Shown piece after piece: positions 1-8,193 of a DNA stretch of 39,884 nt. Numbering within the stretch: position 1 is the first letter of the stretch; every line of letters begins with the position of its first letter. Both the position numbers and the translations under genes were made by a program. This DNA comes from Bacteroidales bacterium. GTDB lineage: Bacteria; Bacteroidota; Bacteroidia; Bacteroidales; VadinHA17. The notes below the pieces were generated by a model, which did not search any database, was not told the origin of the DNA, and saw nothing but the letters and a program-made list of their open reading frames with translations. Where the stretch lies: assembly GCA_003141715.1 (NCBI GenBank), contig PLNF01000024.1:1-39884 (forward strand), read 5' to 3'.

Positions 1-492
1 GGTGTAGATGTCGGTTTTAATTCTAATTCCGGGCAATTCCTGATCAAACAGTTTGGCATTGATCCGACAACTGCAGCATCGGGCAGAAGCGTCTACTTCT
101 TTGGCCGTATGTTAGGTACTTTTGGAGGTGCTCTGCTGTTGACAAGGATATCATCTCGCAAATTCTTTCTCGGCTCATCGGCCCTGGGTATTGTTTGCTT
201 GGTGTCTATACTTCTTGTTAAATCTACTTTTATGGCCTGGGGATTGGTATTCATGATAGGTCTGGCTGTCGCTAACATCTGGCCACTAGTATTCTCAATA
301 GCAGTTGAAAAATATCCCGCTCGCAAAAATGAAATTTCAGGATTGATGATGATGGCAATATCAGGTGGAGCAGTTATCCCATTGCTTATAGGCTGGATAA
401 GCGATCTTAGCAATGTTGCTTTCGGTATGTCAATTCTGATAGTTTGTATGATTTATCTGTTATCAGTATCTGTTTACAGTCTTAAGAGATAA
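1..492 (+). CDS. Sugar MFS permease, FHS type (C-terminal part)
   Basis: The frame is open from the first base, so the gene begins upstream of the window. About 163 residues remain, ending in a normal stop. It starts near GVDVGFNSNSGQF, typical of the second half of fucose/glucose-type FHS permeases. Several hydrophobic membrane helices follow, including GTFGGALLL and a FMIGLAVANIWPLVFSIAVE stretch, with an RKNE-containing cytoplasmic loop. The family carries out proton-coupled sugar uptake across the inner membrane. The exact sugar cannot be read from this fragment. A fucosidase remnant lies 5 kb downstream, but that is weak evidence for fucose. A strong hairpin terminator follows. Confidence 0.85.
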   Translation, partial: GVDVGFNSNSGQFLIKQFGIDPTTAASGRSVYFFGRMLGTFGGALLLTRISSRKFFLGSSALGIVCLVSILLVKSTFMAWGLVFMIGLAVANIWPLVFSIAVEKYPARKNEISGLMMMAISGGAVIPLLIGWISDLSNVAFGMSILIVCMIYLLSVSVYSLKR

Positions 493-530
493 ACAATAAA
501 TTACGATCTGATTATTCTTTCGTATATTAT

Positions 531-557
531 AAAAGACAGGTTAAAAGCCTGTCTTTT
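531..557 (+). terminator. Rho-independent terminator of the MFS gene
   Basis: A perfect 10-bp stem, AAAAGACAGG (531-540) with CCTGTCTTTT (548-557), encloses a 7-base loop. The downstream arm ends in a T run and is followed by more T-rich sequence. It lies 38 bp after the permease stop, so it probably ends that transcript. Since the A and T runs form part of the stem, it could also act in the reverse direction, but no gene converges on it. Confidence 0.85.
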
Positions 558-835
558 TATTTTTAATCAATCATTATTCATCCAATCAGATTCAATGTAT
601 ATACACTAAAACAGGCGGTTCATACAAAACCCAAACCAATAGTGATTTTTTACGGAAGATCACACTAATTTTAATGGTGATTTTGAAGAGTCTGTAGTTA
701 ACGTAAAAATGGGGTTATTTAAAAGAAACATTTTTCTTTCAATTTCAATATTCAGGTAAATAGTTTTAGGTTAGCTTTTCCAGTGTTCCGGAGTTCCCCT
801 TTCCCCATTTTCCCAACTACTCCAGAACATTTTAT
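558..835. other. Intergenic stretch with no recognised gene
   Basis: Between the permease terminator and the hairpin upstream of the exported Gfo/Idh gene I find no credible coding frame on either strand, no RNA gene and no clear repeat. The sequence is A+T-rich, with a short C/T-rich patch near 790-815. It may include the promoter of the next gene, but I could not find a convincing -33/-7 pair. Confidence 0.5.
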
Positions 836-890
836 CCCCCTTCACTGTGAGGTTTATGTATAGATAAACTTCTTATCAGCCCGAAGGGGG
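836..890 (+). promoter_or_regulatory. Two-tier hairpin in the leader of the exported Gfo/Idh gene
   Basis: An outer stem CCCCCTTC (836-843) pairs with GAAGGGGG (883-890). Inside it, GAGGTTTAT (849-857) pairs with ATAAACTTC (864-872), allowing one G-U pair and a 6-base loop. A short T-rich tract (TTCTTTTTG) follows at once. It lies about 110 bp before the chosen start codon and about 280 bp after the previous gene's own terminator. It could be a terminator or attenuator in the leader, or a structured leader of another kind. I recognise no known riboswitch. Confidence 0.5.
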
Positions 891-998
891 TTCTTTTTGT
901 TTGTCAAAAATAGAACTTCTTCCATTTGTATTTTGACCTTAAAACTTGCAAATTGCAGAGTAATTTGTAATTTTTACTCGGATGCAAACACAAATAAT

Positions 999-2267
999 AT
1001 GAAAGAAGTTAAACTAGCCAGGCGTAATTTTCTGAAGAAAACAGCTACTGGAGCTATCGCTTTAACAATTGTACCCAGGCATGTATTTGGAGGACAGCGC
1101 TATACTGCTCCAAGCGATCAGCTAACTAAAGGCATTGTAGGAGTCGGGGGCATGGGAAGAGGCCATTTTGATTATGAAGGTACCCGTCTGCTTGCAGTAT
1201 GTGATGTTGACAAAAACCACCTTGATCAGGCAATCTCTGCAGCCGGTGGAAATATCTCTGGCTACCACGATTTCCGGGAACTGATTGCCAGACCTGATAT
1301 TGATATTGTTCATATTGCCACTCCGCCTCACTGGCATGGTATAATAGCAAAAACAGCTGCTGAAGCCGGCAAGGATATCTGGTGCGAAAAACCAATGACA
1401 CGCACTATAGGAGAAGGAATAAAGGTAGTTGAAGCAGTCCAGAAAAATGGCCGGATGTTTCGGCTCAATACATGGTTCAGGTTTAAGGATCAGTTTTATG
1501 GTCTGGGGACTACTGTAAAACCACTTAAGAAACTTGTCGACAGCGGGGTTCTTGGATGGCCTTTAAAGGTAACAGTCAGCGGAATAACAGGTTATGATTG
1601 GAAGTTCTATTGGAGCGGTCTTTATAATCTTCAGCCAATGCCTGTACCACCTGAGCTGGACTACGACTTCTGGCTAGGCCCTGCACCTTATAAACCGTAT
1701 AATCCTGAGCGGGTTCATACTAAATTTCGCGGCTATTGGGACTATGATGGCGGTGGTTTGGGTGATATGGGTCAACACTATCTCGACCCAGTTCAGTACC
1801 TGCTTGGTAAGGATGATACAGGTCCTGTTTCGGTAGAAATTGATGCACCTCAGCAACATTACGATGCGGTAGGCTCGTGGCGCAGGATTACTTTCACTTA
1901 TGCTGATGGATGCCAGATAATTCTCGATGGTGAAAACCGCGATAAAGATGCTGCCTATATTGAAGGGCCTCAAGGGAAAATTTTTAAAGGATTCAGATCG
2001 GATATCCCTGATATTCAAAAACTGATCGATTCTCTTCCTGACCCAGAACCGCAAATAGTGACATTCACCGAGTCAGTTCTTACAAGAAAAAAGTTCGCCC
2101 TTAATGAGGCAAACGGTCACAGATCATGTTCGATTGTGAACCTTGGTGTAATTGCACTCCGACTGGGAAGAAACCTTAAATATGATCCTGTTAAACAGCA
2201 GTTTATCGATGATGAAGGAGCGAACCGGCTCATTAATCCGCCGATGCGGGGACCATGGAAAATCTGA
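999..2267 (+). CDS. Tat-exported Gfo/Idh/MocA family oxidoreductase
   Basis: About 422 residues when started at the ATG at 999. The frame is open further upstream, but this start places a twin-arginine signal (RRNFLKK followed by a hydrophobic stretch, then PRHVFGG) at the N-terminus. The Rossmann motif GVGGMGRGHF lies near residue 45 and the family's EKP motif (WCEKPMTRTIGEG) about 80 residues later. A central GDMGQHYLDP segment belongs to the substrate domain. Family members oxidise or rearrange sugars using bound NAD(P), and periplasmic ones often carry a tightly held cofactor. The next gene encodes DUF1080 domains, which include 3-keto-disaccharide hydrolases. That suggests a periplasmic route in which a glycoside is oxidised at C3 and then cleaved. 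The substrate is unknown. Confidence 0.85.
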   Translation: MKEVKLARRNFLKKTATGAIALTIVPRHVFGGQRYTAPSDQLTKGIVGVGGMGRGHFDYEGTRLLAVCDVDKNHLDQAISAAGGNISGYHDFRELIARPDIDIVHIATPPHWHGIIAKTAAEAGKDIWCEKPMTRTIGEGIKVVEAVQKNGRMFRLNTWFRFKDQFYGLGTTVKPLKKLVDSGVLGWPLKVTVSGITGYDWKFYWSGLYNLQPMPVPPELDYDFWLGPAPYKPYNPERVHTKFRGYWDYDGGGLGDMGQHYLDPVQYLLGKDDTGPVSVEIDAPQQHYDAVGSWRRITFTYADGCQIILDGENRDKDAAYIEGPQGKIFKGFRSDIPDIQKLIDSLPDPEPQIVTFTESVLTRKKFALNEANGHRSCSIVNLGVIALRLGRNLKYDPVKQQFIDDEGANRLINPPMRGPWKI

Positions 2268-2283
2268 ACTATAATTTGAAAAT

Positions 2284-5200
2284 ATGAATGTAAAAAGAAT
2301 ACTTCTCATCAGTTTTTCTCTCCTTCTGATATCTCTGGAGGCTTTCCCACAGGATAAAAGAACTATTGAAACAAAAGTAGCAGATCTTCTTGCCCGTATG
2401 CCTTCCAATGACCAGCAATTTACTGAAAGACTTATGGTCGATTTGTTGTCTCTCGGAGAAACTGGAATAAAGCAGATTTGCGATCAGGTTATCCCTGCCG
2501 GAACCGGCGATGATACACGTCCAAGGTTTGCAATCGAAAGCCTTTCCCGTTTTCTCTCCGGGAAAAATTATGAAAATGAAAAACCAATGTGGGAAAAAGT
2601 CTGTATAAGTTATGCTACGGGACAAACAGACTTTGGAGTCAAAGATTTTTTCATGAAACAACTTCAGCTGTTCGGTAGGAGCCAGTCGGCAGAAGCCATG
2701 AAGATATACCTAATGAGTAAGGAAATTTGCAGCCCGGCCCTTGCAGTAATAACTGCAACCGGTGGGAAAAATGCAGAGACAATTTTATCTGAATCACTGA
2801 AGAATAAAGAACTTCCATGTGCCGCTGCTGTTATGAACGCACTTGCATTAATGAAATCGCAGATAGCTGTAAATGAATATATTACATGGGCTTCAATAAG
2901 TGATATCAATATAAAAGCTTCTGCATTCAACGCACTTGCACAGAGCGGAAGTCAATCAGCATATCCTGTTTTGTTGAAAGCTGCTGAAGAGGTTGGATAC
3001 AGGTGGGAAGCTACAGGTGCAACAGCTTCTTTGCTCAAGTACGCTAAAGTGATCGGTCTGAATGGTGATATTAAAACCATGGATAAGATCTGTAAACTCA
3101 TAATTTCAAAATGCGATGATAATATAACAATTCAAAACAAGACAGTTGCACTCGATACCTATGTAGGCTTTCATGGTGTCAGCGCTATGGCTGACCTGAT
3201 AAAAGCAGCCGCTCATTCAAACATCAAGTACAGAAATGCAGCTATCCTTATGTCGCTTTCAATTCCAGTACCGGAAGTTGTTAAGAAATGGATTGAATAT
3301 TTTCCAAAAGCTATTCCAGCTGCAAGACCTGAAATAATCAACATGTTGGGTATAAGATCAGACAAGATGGCTCTGCCTCTTGTAACTGCTTCATTGTCAG
3401 ATCAGGATTTGAACGTCAGGAGGGAGGCTTCTGCTGCTGTTGTCAAGATAAACGGGAGCAGGTCTATCCCGGCATTGATAGATTACATGATGAAATTCAG
3501 CAGCGAATCAGATCAGGAAGCTGCAAAATCAGCTCTGATGACTGTTTGCGGCAGCGATAATATTTCACTTCTGATACCTATCCTGAAAGGCGGAACTTCT
3601 GCAGCAAGGAAAAGTACGATTGAACTGCTGGCCTGGAATAATGGGAATGATTATTTCAAAGAGGTTCTTCCTTTTACATCATCTTCTGAAGAACCTTTAA
3701 AAACAGCCGCAATGAAAGCACTTGCAAGTCTTGCCGGACCATCCGATCAGACAAAACTGATTGAACTCCTCTCAGTAACAGATAATCAGGATTATATAAA
3801 CGATATCCGGACTGCCATTGCAGTGGCGGCCGATAAAATATCTGATCCTGAAAAGAGATCTTCAGCCATTCTTAAAGCAATGGGAGGAAACATACAAAAG
3901 GGGAAAATTATTCCTATCCTTGCAAAAACAGGTGGACGTGAAGCTCTGAAAACTGTACTAAAGGAATTTGAAAATGGGAATGCTGATATCCGTGATGTAT
4001 GTTTTAATACTCTTTCAACCTGGAAAGACTATTCAGCATCTTCGGCATTGTATGAGATTTGTGCCTCCGGAAATAAAACTTATGAAGGGCCGGCTTTTGA
4101 GGGATATATCAAACAAATAAGATCAACCGATCTGACCGACGAACAAAAATTGCTGCTTTTCAGAAAGATCATGCCCTATGCTTTGAGCACTGATCGTAAA
4201 AACGAAATTCTGACGGAGATAGGAAAACTCAAGACATATCAGTCTCTTTATTTTGTTGCAAATTATCTTGAAGATTCTTCAACCTCGGCAACAGCTGCCA
4301 AAGCTGCAATGAATATCGCTCTTCCCTCAGTAAATTCAAAGGCAGGTTTGTATGGAGAGTTAGTAAAAGAGATTCTTATCAAAGCAGCCGGGAAACTGAA
4401 AGGGCAGGAGAGTGAATACGATAAAGAGATGATAAACAAATATTTATCAGGTATGCCTGCTGATGAAGGTTTTAAACCAATGTTTAACGGGAAGGATCTT
4501 TCCGGGTGGCAGGGACTTGTTGAAAACCCTGTTGTAAGGGCTAAGATGAAACCTGCAGAACTGGCAAAAAAACAGATCGAAGCAAATAAAAAAGTATCTG
4601 GTAACTGGAGTGTTAAAGATGCATGTATATGGTTTAACGGTGCAGGTGATAATCTTTGTTCAATTAAGGAATATGGTGATTTTGAAATGTTAGTGGACTG
4701 GAAAATCACAAAGAAAGGTGACAGCGGGATTTACCTGAGAGGTTCCCCCCAGGTTCAGATATGGGATACCTCGAGAAAAGAGGTAGGAGCTCAGGTTGGC
4801 TCCGGTGGATTGTACAATAACCAGACTAACCCGTCCAAACCTCTCAAAGTAGCAGATAATCCCGTTGGCGAATGGAATAGTTTCAGGATTGTAATGATCG
4901 GTGAAAAGGTATCAGTATGGCTGAATGGAGAGCTTGTTGTTGATAATGTCACTTTGGAAAATTACTGGGATCGTAAAATCCCAATATTCCCAACTGGACC
5001 AATTGAACTGCAGGCGCATGGTACTGATCTGGCATTCAGAGATATATATGTCAGAGAAATAAGTGAAAAGGAATTTAATCTTACCCCTGAAGAAAAATCG
5101 GAAGGATTTAAAGCGCTTTTCAATGGAAGAAATCTGAACGGCTGGGTTGGAGATACAATTGCCTATGGAGTTGAAGATGGATTGTTAGTTACGATTCCAT

Positions 5201-5913
5201 CCAAAGGAAATATAGGTAATCTTTATACGAAAAAAGAATATGCCGATTTTATAATCCGATTTGAATTTCAACTTACACCGGCTGCAAATAATGGTGTGGG
5301 TATCAGAGCTCCCCTTACCGGAGATGCAGCTTATGTGGGTATGGAGCTTCAGATACTCGACGATACTGACCCTGTTTATGCAAACCTGCAACTTTACCAA
5401 TATCACGGATCGGTTTATGGGGTAATTCCTTCCAGAAGAGGATACCTTAAAGCTCTCGGTGACTGGAATTATGAAGAGGTCACTGCTAAAGGAACACGGA
5501 TTAAGATTGTTCTTAATGGAACGACTATTGTTGATGGAGATATTGCCGGACCAAGAGACAATGGAACTATGGATCACAAGGACCATCCCGGATTAAAAAA
5601 TAAGATTGGTCATATCGGTTTTCTGGGTCATGGATCACTCGTAAAATTCAGAAACATAAGAATTAAAGATCTTTCATTTTCAGCCTGTTCTCAAGTGAAA
5701 CCACCTGAACCTTTTGGCCCGGTTCCTTCTGAACGACAACTTGCCTGGCATGAGATAGAGTATTATATGTTTGTCCATTTTACTGTTAACACCTTCACCG
5801 ATAAGGAATGGGGTTACGGAGATGAAAGTGAGTCTGTCTTTAATCCCACTGAACTCGATTGCAGACAATGGGCAAGAGTTGCCAGGGACGCAGGTATGAA
5901 GTTTCAAACGTAA
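2284..5913 (+). CDS. HEAT-repeat protein with two DUF1080 domains, 3' end fused to fucosidase debris
   Basis: The frame encodes 1209 residues. A signal peptide (ILLISFSLLLISLEAFPQ) is followed by about 700 residues of alpha-helical HEAT-like repeats. Two DUF1080 jelly-roll domains follow. The first starts near GFKPMFNGKDLSGWQG (about residue 730) and the second near GFKALFNGRNLNGWVG (about 940). DUF1080 includes 3-keto-disaccharide hydrolases, so a role beside the upstream Gfo/Idh enzyme, 16 bp away, is likely. The natural protein should end near KFRNIRIKDL, around 5670. From there the frame continues into FSACSQ, a lipobox-like segment, and about 70 residues of GH29 fucosidase before a stop created by a second join. 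The last 80 residues are therefore not native to this protein. Whether the fusion is real or an assembly fault is open. Confidence 0.8.
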   Translation: MNVKRILLISFSLLLISLEAFPQDKRTIETKVADLLARMPSNDQQFTERLMVDLLSLGETGIKQICDQVIPAGTGDDTRPRFAIESLSRFLSGKNYENEKPMWEKVCISYATGQTDFGVKDFFMKQLQLFGRSQSAEAMKIYLMSKEICSPALAVITATGGKNAETILSESLKNKELPCAAAVMNALALMKSQIAVNEYITWASISDINIKASAFNALAQSGSQSAYPVLLKAAEEVGYRWEATGATASLLKYAKVIGLNGDIKTMDKICKLIISKCDDNITIQNKTVALDTYVGFHGVSAMADLIKAAAHSNIKYRNAAILMSLSIPVPEVVKKWIEYFPKAIPAARPEIINMLGIRSDKMALPLVTASLSDQDLNVRREASAAVVKINGSRSIPALIDYMMKFSSESDQEAAKSALMTVCGSDNISLLIPILKGGTSAARKSTIELLAWNNGNDYFKEVLPFTSSSEEPLKTAAMKALASLAGPSDQTKLIELLSVTDNQDYINDIRTAIAVAADKISDPEKRSSAILKAMGGNIQKGKIIPILAKTGGREALKTVLKEFENGNADIRDVCFNTLSTWKDYSASSALYEICASGNKTYEGPAFEGYIKQIRSTDLTDEQKLLLFRKIMPYALSTDRKNEILTEIGKLKTYQSLYFVANYLEDSSTSATAAKAAMNIALPSVNSKAGLYGELVKEILIKAAGKLKGQESEYDKEMINKYLSGMPADEGFKPMFNGKDLSGWQGLVENPVVRAKMKPAELAKKQIEANKKVSGNWSVKDACIWFNGAGDNLCSIKEYGDFEMLVDWKITKKGDSGIYLRGSPQVQIWDTSRKEVGAQVGSGGLYNNQTNPSKPLKVADNPVGEWNSFRIVMIGEKVSVWLNGELVVDNVTLENYWDRKIPIFPTGPIELQAHGTDLAFRDIYVREISEKEFNLTPEEKSEGFKALFNGRNLNGWVGDTIAYGVEDGLLVTIPSKGNIGNLYTKKEYADFIIRFEFQLTPAANNGVGIRAPLTGDAAYVGMELQILDDTDPVYANLQLYQYHGSVYGVIPSRRGYLKALGDWNYEEVTAKGTRIKIVLNGTTIVDGDIAGPRDNGTMDHKDHPGLKNKIGHIGFLGHGSLVKFRNIRIKDLSFSACSQVKPPEPFGPVPSERQLAWHEIEYYMFVHFTVNTFTDKEWGYGDESESVFNPTELDCRQWARVARDAGMKFQT

Positions 5914-6073
5914 ATGACGGGAATCCGGAAACTTACTGGACCACAAATGATTTACAAACGGCTGGCGATTTAATCATTTACCTTGGAGCTGAAACAGAGG
6001 TGAACAGGATCTTACTTCAGGAATATATAAAACTAGGACAAAGAGTTCAGGAATTCAAGGTTTCAGCACATTT
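5674..6073 (+). pseudogene. GH29 alpha-L-fucosidase remnant (N-terminal piece joined to discoidin piece)
   Basis: From 5674 the sequence reads as the end of a lipoprotein signal (FSAC), then PSERQLAWHEIEYYMFVHFT and CRQWARVARDAGMK, the conserved start of a bacterial GH29 fucosidase. At 5893-5901 it switches frame to YEVSNVNDGNPETYW...LGAETEVNRILLQEY, part of the F5/8 (discoidin) domain that sits near the C-terminus of such enzymes. The whole catalytic region between them is absent. The signal-peptide start and the end of the discoidin domain are also missing. The join falls in bases readable both as GMK and as YEV (shared TATGAAG), as expected for a short-homology deletion. It cannot be a working fucosidase. 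Confidence 0.85.
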
Positions 6074-6748
6074 TTATTCTACATGAAACATTCTTGCTAC
6101 TTTAACTGCTGCTGTAACTCTCTTTGTAAGTCCTGCCCAGTTTTTCTTGAGGATATGCTCTTTCGTGATGAGATTTGAACCTATACCGACACAGGTTACT
6201 CCTGCATTAAACCATTCTGTTAAATTTTCAAGAGTTGATTCAACTCCACCCGTAGGCATTATACTTGTCCACGGACACGGTCCTTTAATTGCTCTGACAA
6301 AATCAGGTCCACCAACAGATGAACCAGGGAATATTTTAACTATCTCGGCGCCAAGCTCTTCAGCATAACTGATTTCTGAGAGCGTTCCACAACCTGGTAT
6401 CCACAGGAGTTTTCTCCGGTTGCATACTTTTGCCATTTCAGGATTAAGTACGGGCGAAACAATGAAATTAGCACCCAGCTGTACATATAATGAAGCAGTT
6501 CCGGCGTCAACTATTGATCCGGCACCCATTACTAACCCGGGGACCTCTTTTTCTGCCCATTTATTAAGTTCGCTGAATAATTCATGTGCATAATCGCCAC
6601 GATTAGTGAATTCAAAAACCTTTATTCCGCCATCAGAGCAAGCCTTGATTACATTTCTGCATATTTCCGGATCTTTATGGTAGAATATTGGTACAATGCC
6701 TGCTTCCCTCATCTTAAGGATGACGTCTATTCTTGTAAACCGTGCCAT
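6074..6748 (-). CDS. eda: KDPG/KHG-type aldolase
   Basis: 224 residues, the usual length. It is a class I aldolase that cleaves 2-keto-3-deoxy-6-phosphogluconate or a related 4-hydroxy-2-oxoacid to pyruvate and an aldehyde. Visible are EFTNRGDYA (active-site Glu region), SPVLNPEMAKVCNRRKLLWIPGCGTLSE, and VKIFPGSSVGGPDF with the Schiff-base Lys, then the phosphate-binding PTGGV. The Bacteroidota form replaces the classical TLRT and PGVATPSE sequences with these variants. It is convergent with the fucosidase remnant, whose last readable codons abut its stop. It is divergent from the membrane protein at 6952. Together with the nearby GntP and glycerate kinase genes it points to sugar-acid breakdown. 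Confidence 0.9.
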   Translation of the reverse strand: MARFTRIDVILKMREAGIVPIFYHKDPEICRNVIKACSDGGIKVFEFTNRGDYAHELFSELNKWAEKEVPGLVMGAGSIVDAGTASLYVQLGANFIVSPVLNPEMAKVCNRRKLLWIPGCGTLSEISYAEELGAEIVKIFPGSSVGGPDFVRAIKGPCPWTSIMPTGGVESTLENLTEWFNAGVTCVGIGSNLITKEHILKKNWAGLTKRVTAAVKVARMFHVE

Positions 6749-6814
6749 AGCTTTTTTCGTTTATACAAATGTATTTAAAAAATACAAAGTTTTAAGTCAG
6801 TTAATTATTTTTAT

Positions 6815-6865
6815 GGTTCCGGGTTCTCGGTCCTTGGTCCTCAGTCATACTACCTAGCACCAAGC
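6815..6865. repeat. Heptamer tandem repeats, two opposed blocks
   Basis: Four heptamers on the + strand, GGTTCCG GGTTCTC, then GGTCCTT GGTCCTC (6815-6842), are the reverse-complement form of the ACC-AG heptamers seen at 14714 and 35093. After a short gap, ACCTAGC ACCAAGC (6852-6865) gives the same family in forward orientation, so the two blocks could pair. A T-rich near-repeat (CTTTTATCTTTT twice, about 6885-6912) follows. The region separates the divergent aldolase and SpmA/SpmB-like genes. Confidence 0.7.
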
Positions 6866-6951
6866 ACCTTTTTACAACATTTCTACTTTTATCTTTTTAC
6901 TTTTATCTTTTGTCTTTCCTAATAATTATCTTAGCATCTCAATCGATTACC

Positions 6952-8184
6952 ATGGCCTTAAATTACATCTGGATCGCTTTCTTCATAATTGGATTTATTG
7001 TGGCTCTTGGTCAGTTGATATTCGTTGGTAATACTCAAATATTCAATGACCTTATAAATTCTGTTTTTTCAAATGCAAAAACAGGCTTTGAAATTTCACT
7101 CGGATTAACAGGTGCACTTACGTTATGGATGGGACTATTAAAAGTGGGAGAGAAAGGCGGAGTGGTAGCGCTTCTTGGCCGACTTATTGGTCCGCTTTTT
7201 GAAAAACTTTTTCCCGGACTACCAAAAGGTCATCCGGCTTACGGATCAATTATGCTTAATATTTCTGCCAATATGCTTGGTCTTGATAACGCTGCAACCC
7301 CTGTAGGACTTAAGGCAATGAAAGAGATGCAGGAGGTCAATCCAGATAAAGAAACTGCTTCCAATGCCCAGATTATGTTCCTGGTTCTTAATGCTGCGGG
7401 GCTTACAATTATTCCTGTCAGTATTATTGTTTTCAGGACCCAGCTGGGAGCAGTCAACCCGGCTGATATTTTTATTCCAATACTAATTTCGACTTTTGCA
7501 GCTTCTCTTACGGGGATGGTCAGCGTAGCTATAATTCAGAAAATAAATCTTTTCGATAAGGTCATACTTGCATATCTGGGGGGACTTACTGCTATAATCA
7601 TTGGTATAATAATATATTTCAGCCGGCTTCCTAAAGAACAGATATCAACAATTTCGACTTTCGCTGCCAATTTTATCCTGATGTCGATAATTGTACTTTT
7701 TATTGTCATGGCATTCATCAAAAAAGTTAATGTATATGATGCTTTTATTGAAGGTGCCAAAGAGGGATTTAATACTGCCATCAGGATTATACCATTTCTT
7801 GTTGCAATCCTTGTTGCCATAGGGATTTTCAGAGCTTCAGGGGCAATGGATTTCATAATTTCCGGAATAGCAAAGTTTTTTACATGGTTGGGTGTTGATA
7901 CCCGATTCACAGGCGCTCTGCCGGTCGCGTTCATGAAACCACTGTCAGGAAGTGGTGCACGAGGACTGATGATTGATGCAATGAAGACAAATGGACCAGA
8001 CTCATTCATAGGGAGATTGTCCTGCACCATGCAGGGGACCACCGATACAACATTCTATATTGTTGCTGTCTATTTCGGTTCAGTAGGAATAAAAAATACG
8101 AGGTACTCAATAGGTTGCGGATTACTTGCTGATCTTGCAGGATTTACTGCAGCGATATTTGTAGCATATCTCTTCTTCACCTAA
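6952..8184 (+). CDS. SpmA/SpmB-like membrane protein (nucleoside-recognition 'Gate' domains)
   Basis: About 410 residues. I chose the ATG at 6952 (MALNYIWIAFF) over an upstream TTG because it starts directly before the first membrane helix. It contains two homologous halves. The first, with GAKTGFE-like FSNAKTGFEISLGLTG and NISANMLGLDNAATPVG, resembles SpmA. The second, with FIEGAKEGFNTAIRIIPFLVAI and a MQGTTDTTFYIVAVYFG segment, resembles SpmB. In Bacteroidota these are commonly fused and have no link to spores. The biochemical role is not established, though transport of a small metabolite is often assumed. It begins a rightward run with GntP and glycerate kinase, with a 9-bp gap to the next gene. 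Confidence 0.8.
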   Translation: MALNYIWIAFFIIGFIVALGQLIFVGNTQIFNDLINSVFSNAKTGFEISLGLTGALTLWMGLLKVGEKGGVVALLGRLIGPLFEKLFPGLPKGHPAYGSIMLNISANMLGLDNAATPVGLKAMKEMQEVNPDKETASNAQIMFLVLNAAGLTIIPVSIIVFRTQLGAVNPADIFIPILISTFAASLTGMVSVAIIQKINLFDKVILAYLGGLTAIIIGIIIYFSRLPKEQISTISTFAANFILMSIIVLFIVMAFIKKVNVYDAFIEGAKEGFNTAIRIIPFLVAILVAIGIFRASGAMDFIISGIAKFFTWLGVDTRFTGALPVAFMKPLSGSGARGLMIDAMKTNGPDSFIGRLSCTMQGTTDTTFYIVAVYFGSVGIKNTRYSIGCGLLADLAGFTAAIFVAYLFFT

Positions 8185-8193
8185 ACTTTATTT

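Noticed and set aside
897-998. N-terminal extension of the exported Gfo/Idh protein
   Set aside because: The upstream codons give a Cys- and Asn-rich leader with no family match. The ATG at 999 gives a proper Tat signal.
4263-4709. Long antisense open frames opposite the DUF1080, hydrogenase and permease genes
   Set aside because: They mirror well-supported genes, have no domain features and no promoter or start signals of their own.
5859-6086. A 75-residue open frame as a separate small gene
   Set aside because: Its residues match the discoidin domain of a GH29 enzyme, and its first codons lie in another frame of the fucosidase piece. It is part of the pseudogene.
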